Positions 26,734 through 35,187 of a DNA stretch of 64,000 bases are shown here, piece after piece. The DNA is from CAIKMD01 sp963740675. GTDB taxonomy: Bacteria; Pseudomonadota; Alphaproteobacteria; ATCC43930; CGMCC-115725. A model generated the notes under the pieces. The model did no database searches and was not told the origin of the DNA. It saw only the letters and a program-made list of their open reading frames with translations. The stretch covers positions 270,073-334,072 of the forward strand of contig CAVUFS010000009.1 in NCBI GenBank assembly GCA_963740675.1, given 5' to 3'. Every line of letters begins with the position of its first letter. The first letter of the stretch is position 1. A program made the translations under genes and the position numbers.

Positions 26734-28050
26734 TCATAGAATAAATTTCGATAGGTCCGCGTTCTTCGCCAGCGCGCCGACGCGCTCGCGGACATAGTCG
26801 CGATCGATCATCAGCGCCGCATCCGGTGGCTGATCGGAAGCGGTGAAGCTTGCTTCCTCGAGCAGTCGCTCCATCACCGTGTGCAGCCGACGCGCGCCGA
26901 TATTCTCAACCGTGGTGTTGATATCCTCGGCCAGAGCGGCGAGTTCGTCGATGGCATCCTCGGTGAAATCGAGCCGCAGATTTTCGGTCGCCATCAGCGC
27001 CTTGTATTGCTTGATGAGGCTCGCCTCGGGCTCGGTGAGGATGCGGCGAAAATCGTCGCGGTTGAGCGGCTTCAGCTCGACGCGGATCGGCAAGCGGCCT
27101 TGTAATTCGGGCAGCAGATCCGAGGGCTTGTTCAGATGGAACGCGCCCGACGCGATGAAGAGGATGTGATCCGTCTTCACCGCGCCGTGCTTGGTCGCGA
27201 CCGTCGTGCCTTCGATCAGCGGCAGCAGATCGCGCTGCACGCCTTCGCGGCTGACATCGGCGCCCATGCGGTTCTCGCTGCGGCCGGCGATCTTGTCGAT
27301 CTCGTCGAGGAAAACGATGCCGTTCTGCTCGGTGGCGAAGATCGCTTCCTTGACGACTTTCTCCTGGTCGAGGAGCTTGTCGCTCTCCTCGGCGATCAGC
27401 ACCTTGTAACTCTCGGCGACGGTCATCTTGCGCGGCTTGGTGCGGCCGCCGAAGGCTTTGCCGAAAATGTCACCAAGATTGACCATGCCCATCTGCGCGC
27501 CGGGCATGCCGGGAATCTCGACCGTCGGCATGCCGCCGCCGGTATCCGACACCTGGATCTCGATCTCGCGATCGTTGAGCTCGTTGTTGCGGAGCATCTT
27601 GCGGAACTTCGCGCGCGTCTCCGGGCCTGCGCCCTGACCGGTCAGTGCGTCGAGCACGCGCTCTTCCGCCGCCAGCTCGGCTTTGCTCTCGACGTCCTTA
27701 CGCAGCCGCTCGCGCGTCATCACCAGCGAAACCTCGATCAGATCGCGCACGATCTGCTCGACATCGCGGCCGACATAGCCGACCTCGGTGAATTTCGTCG
27801 CTTCCACCTTAATGAACGGCGCTTGCGCCAGCTTGGCGAGGCGCCGAGCGATCTCGGTCTTGCCGATACCGGTTGGGCCGATCATCAGGATGTTCTTCGG
27901 CAGAACCTCCTCGCGCAGCTCCTCGGGAAGCTGCTGGCGCCGCCAGCGATTGCGCAGGGCGATCGCAACGGCGCGCTTGGCGTCGACTTGGCCGACGATG
28001 TGGCGATCGAGTTCGGAGACGATTTCACGTGGTGAGAAGGATGCGCTCAT
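26734..28050 (-). CDS. hslU: ATP-dependent protease ATPase subunit HslU
   Basis: AAA+ unfoldase that feeds substrates to the HslV peptidase. The Walker A motif is GPTGIGKTEIARRLAK and Walker B is GIVFLDEIDKIA, with an intermediate I-domain between. The C-terminus ends DLSKFIL, the tail that activates HslV. Length is 438 residues. It overlaps hslV by 4 bp, with hslV first in the operon. The pair is often heat-shock controlled, but no sigma-32 site was identified here. Confidence 0.96.
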   Translation of the reverse strand: MSASFSPREIVSELDRHIVGQVDAKRAVAIALRNRWRRQQLPEELREEVLPKNILMIGPTGIGKTEIARRLAKLAQAPFIKVEATKFTEVGYVGRDVEQIVRDLIEVSLVMTRERLRKDVESKAELAAEERVLDALTGQGAGPETRAKFRKMLRNNELNDREIEIQVSDTGGGMPTVEIPGMPGAQMGMVNLGDIFGKAFGGRTKPRKMTVAESYKVLIAEESDKLLDQEKVVKEAIFATEQNGIVFLDEIDKIAGRSENRMGADVSREGVQRDLLPLIEGTTVATKHGAVKTDHILFIASGAFHLNKPSDLLPELQGRLPIRVELKPLNRDDFRRILTEPEASLIKQYKALMATENLRLDFTEDAIDELAALAEDINTTVENIGARRLHTVMERLLEEASFTASDQPPDAALMIDRDYVRERVGALAKNADLSKFIL

Positions 28051-28595
28051 AGGGTTTCGACGGTGATTTTGTCGTTGGTGAAAACGCAGATCGTGCCGGC
28101 AATGGCGATCGCCTTGCGGGCGATGGCCTCGGAATCGAGCCCCGGAATGTCGATCATGGCACGCGCCGCGGCGAGGGCATAATTCCCGCCCGAGCCGATG
28201 CCGATAATTCCGTCCTCGGGCTCCAGCACGTCGCCGGTGCCGGAGACGATCAGCGAGACCGATTTATCGGCGACCGCCATGATGGCCTCGAGGCGGCGCA
28301 GATAGCGGTCGGTGCGCCAATCCTTGGCCAGCTCGACGCAAGCCCGGGTCAACTGCCCGGGATATTGCTCGAGCTTGCCCTCGAGCCGATCGAAAAGCGC
28401 GAAGGCGTCGGCCGTGGCGCCGGCAAAGCCGGCGAGGACCGTCCCACCGGCCAGCCGGCGCAATTTCTTGGCGTTGGACTTGACGACGGTATTGCCCATC
28501 GACACCTGACCATCACCGGCCAGCGTGACATGACCGTCTTTCCGCACGGCGATGATGGTGGTACCGTGCCAGACCTGCGAAGGTTCTTCCTGCAT
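28047..28595 (-). CDS. hslV: ATP-dependent protease peptidase subunit HslV
   Basis: Proteasome-beta-like threonine peptidase forming the HslUV core. The mature N-terminus is the threonine in WHGTTIIAVRKDG (T12), so an 11-residue propeptide is removed. GDGQVSMGNTVVKSNAKKLRRL and GIGSGGNYALAAARAM are family landmarks. It is 182 residues, ATG 28595. It is the first gene of the hslVU unit, divergent from a binding-protein-like gene. In many alphaproteobacteria hslVU lies beside hisB, as here. Confidence 0.96.
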   Translation of the reverse strand: MQEEPSQVWHGTTIIAVRKDGHVTLAGDGQVSMGNTVVKSNAKKLRRLAGGTVLAGFAGATADAFALFDRLEGKLEQYPGQLTRACVELAKDWRTDRYLRRLEAIMAVADKSVSLIVSGTGDVLEPEDGIIGIGSGGNYALAAARAMIDIPGLDSEAIARKAIAIAGTICVFTNDKITVETL

Positions 28596-28703
28596 TGTCC
28601 TGGTTTCCGTAAGCGAAGAGGCAGCAAAGCAAGGATGTGGGGAGAGCGACGGTCGCGATCAAGCGGTCGACAATTTACCCGAAAGAGGCCAAGGAGATAA
28701 GCA

Positions 28704-29573
28704 ATGGCGATTGAGCTCCCGGTTGTACGTATCGCGCCGAATAATCCGGTCTTCGACCTCCCGGTCATGGTCGGGATCGAGGAAAAGCTGTTCGAGAAGG
28801 CAGGGCTCAACGTCCAGATGACCGGCAAATGGTCGGACCGCGAGAAGCACGACAACGTCACGATGCCGTCGCTCGAGCGCATGAAGGAACAGGCCTTCGA
28901 GTGCGGCACGGCGGACGGCTACAACGTCTGCGAATGGGCCAGCATCGACCGGCTCGAGCGCGGCAAGCGTGGCGGTGCCATTGGCGCGCTGCGCGCCTCG
29001 GTCGCGGCCCAAGCCATCATCACGTTCGACGATGCGTTGCAGACACCGCGCGATCTTTCCGATGTCGGCGTACTGGTGCAGGAATTCACCGGCTCGCACT
29101 ACACCGCGATCCAGATGCTCGAAAGCGCCGTTGGCAAAGAGCATGTGACCATCGACAAGGGCGGCCTGCCGTGGCAGCGCTGGGAAGCGCTGCGTGATCG
29201 CAAGCATCGCGCCGTTGTGGTGATGGAGCCCTTCATCAGCCTCGGCCTCAAAGAAGGCGCGCATATCATCGCGGCTGAATTCTATCGCGGCGGCGAGGTG
29301 ATCGGCACCAATCTGACGGCCGAGCAGCGCAAGGCCTATTACGACGCCGAGAACGAAGCCGTCGATCTGATCAACGGCGATTTCTACAAATATGCGCATC
29401 ACATTTGCGCCCCGACCAAGGGTGCGCTGAAGCCCCGTGAACTGCTGCGGGCTTTCGTCCACTTCAAGCATGTCGATTACTATGACCCGAGCCTCTTCGG
29501 CCGGACCTACGACTGGATGAAGTCGCGCGGCTTCACGGACGGCGAAAGCGCACACGGCGCCCTCGTGCTTTAA
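28704..29573 (+). CDS. solute-binding-protein-like protein without signal peptide (NMT1/SsuA-like fold)
   Basis: A 289-residue protein resembling NMT1/SsuA-like binding proteins (NPVFDLPVMVGIEEKLFEKAGLNVQ near the N-terminus, RHRAVVVMEPFISLGLKEG later). It begins MAIELPVVRIAPN with no hydrophobic signal, so it is predicted to be cytosolic. GGAGATAAGCA precedes the ATG at 28704. It lies alone between hslV (divergent) and hisB, followed by a strong hairpin. Possible roles are an enzyme of THI5-like type, a sensor, or a protein whose export signal is missing. I cannot choose. Confidence 0.7.
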   Translation: MAIELPVVRIAPNNPVFDLPVMVGIEEKLFEKAGLNVQMTGKWSDREKHDNVTMPSLERMKEQAFECGTADGYNVCEWASIDRLERGKRGGAIGALRASVAAQAIITFDDALQTPRDLSDVGVLVQEFTGSHYTAIQMLESAVGKEHVTIDKGGLPWQRWEALRDRKHRAVVVMEPFISLGLKEGAHIIAAEFYRGGEVIGTNLTAEQRKAYYDAENEAVDLINGDFYKYAHHICAPTKGALKPRELLRAFVHFKHVDYYDPSLFGRTYDWMKSRGFTDGESAHGALVL

Positions 29574-29595
29574 CGCTTCCTGTCGGTCCCGATAG

Positions 29596-29625
29596 CGCAC
29601 CGCCCCTCGGCCGAGGGGCGGTGCG
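29596..29625. terminator. perfect 30-bp palindrome, terminator of the preceding gene
   Basis: CGCACCGCCCCTCGG and its exact complement are fused head to head with no spacer, 22 bp after the stop at 29571-29573. TATCATTT follows rather than a strong U-tract. It separates the binding-protein-like gene from hisB. Confidence 0.65.
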
Positions 29626-29676
29626 TATCATTTCGGCGCAAAGGATGCTAAAAACGCGCCCCTAAGGAGCTATCCC

Positions 29677-30360
29677 TTGCCCGCAAGAAAAGCTAAAGCG
29701 AAAAAGGCCGCCGCGCCGGCCCGCCGCAGCCAAGCCGCGCGCGCCACCCTTAAAGGGACGGGCCGCCAGGCGAGCGTCGAGCGCAAGACCCGCGAGACCA
29801 GCATTGCCGCGCGGCTCGATCTCGACGGCACCGGAATCGCCGAGATCGCGACCGGTATCGGTTTCCTCGATCACATGCTCGATCAGCTCTCGCGCCACAG
29901 CTTGATCGATCTGGCGCTGACGGCGAAGGGCGATCTCCATATCGATTTCCATCACACCACCGAAGATTCCGGCTATGTCGTCGGCGAGGCGGTGGCGAAG
30001 GCGCTGGGCGATCGCCGCGGCATCATGCGCTGGGGTGAGGCGATGGTGCCGATGGACGAGACGCTGACCCGTGTCGCGCTCGACCTCTCGAACCGGCCTT
30101 ATCTGGTGTGGAAGGTGAAGTTCTCGCGCCCGAAGCTCGGCGAGATGGATACCGAGCTCTTCAAGGAGTGGTTTCAGGCCTTCGCGCAATCGGCCGGCTG
30201 CACCTTGCATGTCGAGAATGTCTACGGCGAGAACAATCACCACATTGTCGAATCCTGCTTCAAGGGTCTTGCCCGCGCGCTGCGCCAGGCGGTGGCGCTC
30301 GATCCGCGGCGGCTCGATATGGTTCCGTCGACGAAAGGCGTCCTGGGCGGCTCCCTTTGA
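29677..30360 (+). CDS. hisB: imidazoleglycerol-phosphate dehydratase with basic N-terminal extension
   Basis: Dehydrates imidazoleglycerol phosphate to imidazoleacetol phosphate (histidine step 6). Metal-site blocks are GIGFLDHMLDQLSRHS, DLHIDFHHTTEDSGYVVGEA and YGENNHHIVESCFKGLARAL. The start is TTG at 29677, with AAGGAG at 29664-29669 supporting it. The first 30 residues (MPARKAKAKKAAAPARRSQA and on) form a Lys/Ala/Arg-rich tail absent from usual proteins of about 195-200 residues. The canonical domain starts near ASVERKTRETSI. No internal ATG offers a shorter start. It is first of the his operon here. Confidence 0.93.
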   Translation: MPARKAKAKKAAAPARRSQAARATLKGTGRQASVERKTRETSIAARLDLDGTGIAEIATGIGFLDHMLDQLSRHSLIDLALTAKGDLHIDFHHTTEDSGYVVGEAVAKALGDRRGIMRWGEAMVPMDETLTRVALDLSNRPYLVWKVKFSRPKLGEMDTELFKEWFQAFAQSAGCTLHVENVYGENNHHIVESCFKGLARALRQAVALDPRRLDMVPSTKGVLGGSL

Positions 30361-30387
30361 TGGGGCGGCTCGCTTTAATGGGTTGAG

Positions 30388-31029
30388 ATGACCACGGTCG
30401 TTATTGATTACGGGTCGGGCAATCTGCGCTCGGCCGCCAAAGCCTTTGAGCGTGCCGCGCGCGAAGCTGGCGCCGATGGCCGCGTGTTGGTCACCAACCA
30501 TGCCGACAGCCTGCGCGACGCCTCGCGCGTCGTGTTGCCCGGTGTCGGCGCTTTCGCCGATTGCCGCCGCGGCCTTGCGGCCGTGCCGGGGATGGAGGAG
30601 GCGCTGCGCCAGGTCGTGCTGCGCGATGGGCGGCCGTTCCTCGGCATCTGCGTCGGCATGCAACTCCTGGCCGAACGCGGCCGGGAATTCGAGACCATCG
30701 ACGGGCTGGGCTGGATCAAGGGCGAGGTCGGGCCGCTGGCGCCGCGCGATCCGTCGCTCAAAATCCCTCACATGGGTTGGAATCAACTGCAATTCCGCCA
30801 ATCGCATCCCGTTTTCGAAGGGATCGAGAACGGCGCCCACGCCTATTTCGTTCATTCCTATGGGCTAACGCCGACGGATAAAACGGACCTTATTGCCGAT
30901 GTCGATTACGCTGGACCGATTGCGGCGGCGGTCGGGCATGACAATATTGTCGGGGTACAATTCCATCCCGAGAAAAGCCAAATGACCGGCCTGCGTCTCA
31001 TCGCCAATTTCCTGCGCTGGCGGCCATGA
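30388..31029 (+). CDS. hisH: imidazole glycerol phosphate synthase, glutaminase subunit
   Basis: Class-I glutamine amidotransferase that supplies ammonia to HisF. The nucleophile is C88 in FLGICVGMQLL, and the His-Glu pair is in VQFHPEKS. It opens VVIDYGSGNLRS. It is 213 residues, 27 bp after hisB. It overlaps the GNAT gene by 4 bp. Confidence 0.95.
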   Translation: MTTVVIDYGSGNLRSAAKAFERAAREAGADGRVLVTNHADSLRDASRVVLPGVGAFADCRRGLAAVPGMEEALRQVVLRDGRPFLGICVGMQLLAERGREFETIDGLGWIKGEVGPLAPRDPSLKIPHMGWNQLQFRQSHPVFEGIENGAHAYFVHSYGLTPTDKTDLIADVDYAGPIAAAVGHDNIVGVQFHPEKSQMTGLRLIANFLRWRP

Positions 31030-31577
31030 GCCCGGCAGCGGTCACCACCGCCGTCGAGCGGCTGCGCGTTTTCGAGGGCGACGATCTCGAGGATCTCTGC
31101 GAGGCGACTGTTGCCGCCATCGAGGATGGCGGCGGTTTCGGCTGGGTGAAAGCACCGGCGCGCACGGTGCTCCAATCTTATTGGAACGGCGTGCTGCTGG
31201 TGCCGGAGCGGGTGCTTTTCGTCGCGCGGCTTAATGGCACGATCTGCGGCGCGGTGCAGCTTGTCGCGCCGCCGAAGAACAACGAGGCGCAAGCTTTCGC
31301 GGCGCAGCTTACCGGCAACTTTCTCGCGCCGTGGTCGCGCGGCCATGGTCTCGCGCGGCGGATGGTGGAAGCGATCGAGGACGCCGCGCGCGCCGGCGGT
31401 TTCGCCATCCTCAATCTTGACGTGCGCGCAACGCAGGAAGTGGCGATCGGGCTCTACGAGACGATGGGCTTCCAGCGCTGGGGCACGCATCCGGCCTATG
31501 CGCTCGTCGATGGCAAGGTGATTCCCGGCTATTTCTATTTCAAACGGCTGGCAGGGCGCGCCAAAGGCCGGCCGTGA
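31026..31577 (+). CDS. GNAT-family N-acetyltransferase
   Basis: A 183-residue acetyltransferase-fold protein. Acetyl-CoA-binding motif A is visible in FLAPWSRGHGLARRMVEAIEDAARAGG, followed by FAILNLDVRATQEVAIGLYETMGF. It overlaps hisH upstream and hisA downstream by 4 bp each, so it is translated as part of the his operon. It is not a histidine-pathway step. A GNAT gene between hisH and hisA is known in some alphaproteobacteria, but its substrate is unknown to me. Confidence 0.85.
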   Translation: MSPAAVTTAVERLRVFEGDDLEDLCEATVAAIEDGGGFGWVKAPARTVLQSYWNGVLLVPERVLFVARLNGTICGAVQLVAPPKNNEAQAFAAQLTGNFLAPWSRGHGLARRMVEAIEDAARAGGFAILNLDVRATQEVAIGLYETMGFQRWGTHPAYALVDGKVIPGYFYFKRLAGRAKGRP

Positions 31578-32296
31578 TCCTTTACCCCGCGATTGATTTG
31601 AAAGAAGGCCGCTGCGTGCGGCTGCTGCGTGGCGAGATGAGCGCCGCGACGGTCTTCAACGAAGATCCCGCCGCGCAGGCGAAGAGCTTCGCCGAAGCCG
31701 GCTGCGCCTGGCTGCATCTCGTCGATCTTGACGGTGCTTTCGCCGGCAAGCCGATGAATGCCGCGAGCGTCGAGGCGATCCTTAAAGCGGTGCGCGTTCC
31801 GGCGCAGCTCGGCGGCGGCATTCGCGATCTCGCAACCATCGAGGCTTGGCTCGGCAAAGGTATCGCCCGCGTGATCCTCGGCACCGCGGCACTGACCAAT
31901 CCCGATCTGGTCAAAGAGGGCTGCCGCAAATTTCCCGGCAAGGTCGCGGTCGGCATCGATGCGCGCGGCGGCAAAGTGGCGGTCGAAGGTTGGGCCAAAA
32001 CATCGGAGATGACGGCGCTCGATCTCGCGCGCCGCGTCGAGGATGCAGGCGCGGCGGCGATCATTTTCACCGATATCGATCGCGACGGCGCGCTGGCCGG
32101 CGTCAATGTCGCGGCGACCGCTTCGCTGGCGCGCGCGCTCAAGACGCCGGTGATCGCGTCGGGTGGCGTTGCTGCCATCGACGATATCGCCGCGCTCAAA
32201 GCGCATGAAAGCGACGGCGTCGCCGGCGCGATCATTGGCCGCGCGCTATATGATGGCCGCATCGATCTCAAAGCCGCGCTAGCGCTGGCAGGATGA
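31574..32296 (+). CDS. hisA: ProFAR isomerase (HisA)
   Basis: A (beta/alpha)8-barrel isomerase converting ProFAR to PRFAR in histidine synthesis. The first catalytic aspartate is D8 (LYPAIDLKEGRCVRLLRG), and the second is in IIFTDIDRDG. The half-barrel phosphate motifs GGGIRD and ASGGVA are present. The GTG start at 31574 overlaps the GNAT gene. It is 240 residues, four bp before hisF. Confidence 0.95.
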   Translation: MILYPAIDLKEGRCVRLLRGEMSAATVFNEDPAAQAKSFAEAGCAWLHLVDLDGAFAGKPMNAASVEAILKAVRVPAQLGGGIRDLATIEAWLGKGIARVILGTAALTNPDLVKEGCRKFPGKVAVGIDARGGKVAVEGWAKTSEMTALDLARRVEDAGAAAIIFTDIDRDGALAGVNVAATASLARALKTPVIASGGVAAIDDIAALKAHESDGVAGAIIGRALYDGRIDLKAALALAG

Positions 32297-32300
32297 TCTC

Positions 32301-33059
32301 ATGTTGAAGATGCGCGTCATCCCCTGTCTCGATGTGCGCGACGGCCGCGTCGTTAAAGGCATCAATTTCGTCGATCTCGTCGACGCGGGCGATCCCGTGG
32401 CGCAAGCGCACATCTACGATGCCGAAGGCGCCGACGAGCTGTGCTTCCTCGACATCACCGCCTCGGCGGAAAATCGCGCGACGCTTTACGACGTGGTTCA
32501 ACGCACGGCCGAGCAATGCTTCATGCCGCTGACTGTCGGCGGCGGTGTGCGCAATGTCGAAGACATCCGCAAGCTGCTGCTGGCCGGCGCGGACAAGACC
32601 TCGATCAACACCGCCGCCGTGTCGCGGCCCGAATTCGTGCGCGAAGCAGCGGAGAAATTCGGCAGCCAATGCGTCGTCGTCGCCATCGACGCGAAGCGGG
32701 TCAGCCCCGATCGCTGGGAGGTCTTCACCCACGGTGGCCGCACCGCGACCGGCATCGAAGCGATCGGCTGGGCGCAGCGCATGGCCGAGCTCGGCGCCGG
32801 CGAGATCCTGCTCACCTCGATGGATCGCGACGGCACCAAATCGGGCTTCGACATCGCGCTGACCCGCGCTGTTGCCGATGGGGTGCGCATTCCGGTCATC
32901 GCCTCGGGTGGCGTCGGCACGCTCGATCATCTCGTCGAAGGTATCCGCGACGGCCATGCAACGGCGGTGCTCGCGGCATCGATCTTCCATTTCGGCATCT
33001 ATCGCCTCGCCGAGGCCAAGGCACATCTTGCCAAGGCGGGTATCCCGGTGCGACTCTGA
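32301..33059 (+). CDS. hisF: imidazole glycerol phosphate synthase, cyclase subunit
   Basis: Barrel cyclase that uses ammonia from HisH to form imidazoleglycerol phosphate and AICAR. It opens MRVIPCLDVRDGRVVKGINF with catalytic D11. The second aspartate is in CVVVAIDAKR, and GEILLTSMDRDGTKSGFD follows. It is 252 residues. Its stop codon is the left edge of a hairpin that pairs with the Shine-Dalgarno of the next gene. In many relatives hisE follows directly, but here two genes intervene. Confidence 0.96.
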   Translation: MLKMRVIPCLDVRDGRVVKGINFVDLVDAGDPVAQAHIYDAEGADELCFLDITASAENRATLYDVVQRTAEQCFMPLTVGGGVRNVEDIRKLLLAGADKTSINTAAVSRPEFVREAAEKFGSQCVVVAIDAKRVSPDRWEVFTHGGRTATGIEAIGWAQRMAELGAGEILLTSMDRDGTKSGFDIALTRAVADGVRIPVIASGGVGTLDHLVEGIRDGHATAVLAASIFHFGIYRLAEAKAHLAKAGIPVRL

Positions 33060-33077
33060 CCTCCTCTTAGGGAGGTC
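33058..33077 (+). promoter_or_regulatory. hairpin sequestering the Shine-Dalgarno of the next gene
   Basis: GACCTCC (33058-33064) pairs perfectly with GGAGGTC (33071-33077) across a 6-base loop. The right arm contains the Shine-Dalgarno of the ATG at 33081, and the left arm overlaps the hisF stop codon. This suggests translational coupling to hisF. Confidence 0.65.
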
Positions 33078-33080
33078 ACG

Positions 33081-34114
33081 ATGCGCCTGATACCAGCTAT
33101 GCCGCTGGCTTTCGCGGCTGTCCTCTTTACTGGAACGATGGCGTGGGCCGCCGACCCGTGCCGATCCGCGTCGGCTGGGTGGCGCCGGTTGCGAATTTCG
33201 CCTCGATCCTGCTGATGAAGCCGGATCTCATGCATAATCAAGGCAAGACCTACAATCTACAGCCGCAGCATTTTGCCAGCACGCCGACCATGATTCCGGC
33301 GCTCGCCGCCAATGAGATCGATATCGGCAGCATCTCTTATGCGGCTTTCGCCAATGCGATCGAGAATGCCGGCATGGAGGATTTACGTGTGATCGCCGAC
33401 GACTTCCAAGACGGCGTCAACGGTTCCTATAGCGACGAAATCATGGTGCTGAAGGACAGCCCGATCAAAACCGTCGAGGATCTGAAGGGCAAGGTCGCCT
33501 CGAGCAACGGCGCCGGCGGTGCGGTCGATGTCGCGTTGCGTGTCATGCTGAAAAAGCACGGGCTCGAGGACAAGCGCGACCTCTCGATTGTCGAAGTCTC
33601 GCTCGCCAATCAGCGCGCCGCGCTCGCTGCGCATAAGAGCGACGTGATCACCACCGCAATTCCCTTCGCGAAGGATCCGGAGTTGCGCAAGATCGCGCGT
33701 ACGCTTTTCACCCAGGCCGACGCGATCGGCCCGTCGCAGATGATTCTCTGGGCGGCGCGCACCGGCTTTATCGACAAAAATCGCGCGGCGCTGGTCGATC
33801 TCCTTGCCGATACGATCCGCGCGCGGCGCTTCTACACCGATCCGGCCAATCACGCGGAAGCCGTGAAGATCGCTGCCGATTTCTCGAAACAGCCGGCCGA
33901 GAGCCTCGACGGCTGGCTCTTCACCAAGGACGGCGACTATTATCACGACCCGGACGATCGGCCGAACATGAAGGCATTTCAGGCGAATATCGACACACAG
34001 CACGAGCAAGGCTTTCTCAAGACCACGATCGATGTCGCGAAATACGCCGATCTGTCGCTGGTCGACGAAGCCGCGCGTGCCGTCGGATCAACTCACGGGA
34101 GCAAGCAGCCATGA
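33081..34114 (+). CDS. ABC transporter substrate-binding protein, NMT1/SsuA-like (frameshifted after the signal peptide)
   Basis: A signal peptide (MRLIPAMPLAFAAVLFTGTM then AWA) opens at ATG 33081 behind GGAGG. The mature domain (VPIRVGWVAPVANFASILLMK onwards) is in another frame. One missing base near 33155-33160 (DPVPIRVGW expected) explains this, and the total of 1034 bp is 3n+2. A GTG at 33143 would give an unsecreted protein and is less likely. Internal features NEIDIGSISYAAFANAI and KVASSNGAGGAVDVALRVML match nitrate/sulfonate-type binding proteins. It overlaps the next gene by 4 bp. No permease is nearby. Ligand unknown. Confidence 0.82.
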
Positions 34115-34830
34115 GCGACCAAGCAATCCTGCAGCGCATGGACGAGATCGTCGATGCGTTCTGCAAGCGCAATCGCTTCCAGACCGAGCCGCTGACCGCT
34201 GGTCGGGCCCGCACTTTCGTCCGGCAGCATCGCATGAACACGCGCCGCCGCAACTCGGTGTTGAAGCTCAAGGTCGCGACCAACATCCCCGATTGGGATA
34301 TGAAGCTCAAAGTCATCAAGGCCTGCAGCCAGGAGATTATCGCCGATAACGAATTCGGCCACGGCAAGCCGCATTGGCAAATTCTGACCGATATGGGCGT
34401 CGCGATCGGCATGAAGCGCGAGGACATTGAGGACGCGACGCCGCTGCCGACGACAGAAATCGCCTGGGCGGCGTGGGAAGGCCTGATGGCGAACAAGCAT
34501 TGGCTCGAAGGTGTCGTCGCCAATGCCTGCGCCGAGCGCGCCAATGTGCCGGGCTACGGCCTTGGTTTCGCACGTGAGGTCGGCATGGCGGGCGCGCAGC
34601 GACCGCAATGGAAAAAACTCTTCAACCTCACCGACAATCAGGTCGAGTTCTGGGAGATGCATTCGGCCGCCGATCTCGAACATTCGGACATTGCCTGGAA
34701 GGCGGTCGCAGCGCATGCCGAGCGGCTCAATATGGAAGACGATGTCATCCACGCGCTCGACGTCAATCTTCGCGTCTGGGAAATGTATTTCAACGGCATT
34801 TGCGATGCCGGCGATCAAGCCGGCGCGTGA
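34111..34830 (+). CDS. heme-oxygenase-like-fold protein (TenA/PqqC/CADD superfamily)
   Basis: A 239-residue all-helical protein resembling the iron-containing redox enzyme/TenA-PqqC-like group. Candidate metal or substrate residues are in EFGHGKPHWQILTDMGVAIG, ANKHWLEGVVANACAERA and FWEMHSAADLEHSDIAW. It could be a diiron oxidase/oxygenase or a thiaminase-like enzyme. The sequence alone does not settle it. It overlaps the upstream exported binding protein and lies between hisF and hisE, so both are expressed with the his operon. A pyrimidine- or thiamine-linked role is tempting, because TenA and NMT1-like proteins can pair, but this is speculative. Confidence 0.7.
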   Translation: MSDQAILQRMDEIVDAFCKRNRFQTEPLTAGRARTFVRQHRMNTRRRNSVLKLKVATNIPDWDMKLKVIKACSQEIIADNEFGHGKPHWQILTDMGVAIGMKREDIEDATPLPTTEIAWAAWEGLMANKHWLEGVVANACAERANVPGYGLGFAREVGMAGAQRPQWKKLFNLTDNQVEFWEMHSAADLEHSDIAWKAVAAHAERLNMEDDVIHALDVNLRVWEMYFNGICDAGDQAGA

Positions 34831-34850
34831 TCGCGCAAAGAGAAAGAAGC

Positions 34851-35177
34851 ATGACTGATCTCGACGGCTCCGTCCTCGACCGGCTTTTCGCCACGATCGC
34901 CTCGCGACGCGGCGCCGATCCCGGAATCTCCTACACGGCGAAGCTCTTTAGCCAAGGCCGCGGACGCATCGCGCAAAAGCTCGGCGAGGAAGCGGTCGAG
35001 ACCGTGATCGCGGCCGTCGAAGGCAGCTCGGGCCTCGCGAATGAGAGCGCCGATCTCCTTTATCATCTGCTGGTGCTCTGGGCCGATGCCGGCATCGCGC
35101 CGGCCGAGATTTGGGCGGCGCTCGAATCGCGCGTCGGTACATCGGGAATCGCGGAGAAAGCTTCGCGCGACAAATAA
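34851..35177 (+). CDS. hisE: phosphoribosyl-ATP pyrophosphohydrolase
   Basis: Hydrolyses PR-ATP to PR-AMP in histidine synthesis. The MazG-like helical fold shows YTAKLFSQGRGRIAQKLGEEAVETVIAA and ESADLLYHLLVLW with the metal-binding acidic residues. The ATG at 34851 gives 108 residues, the usual size. A longer in-frame reading from 34608 overlaps the previous gene and is rejected. hisI is not in this window. Confidence 0.94.
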   Translation: MTDLDGSVLDRLFATIASRRGADPGISYTAKLFSQGRGRIAQKLGEEAVETVIAAVEGSSGLANESADLLYHLLVLWADAGIAPAEIWAALESRVGTSGIAEKASRDK

Positions 35178-35187
35178 GGGATAAGCG

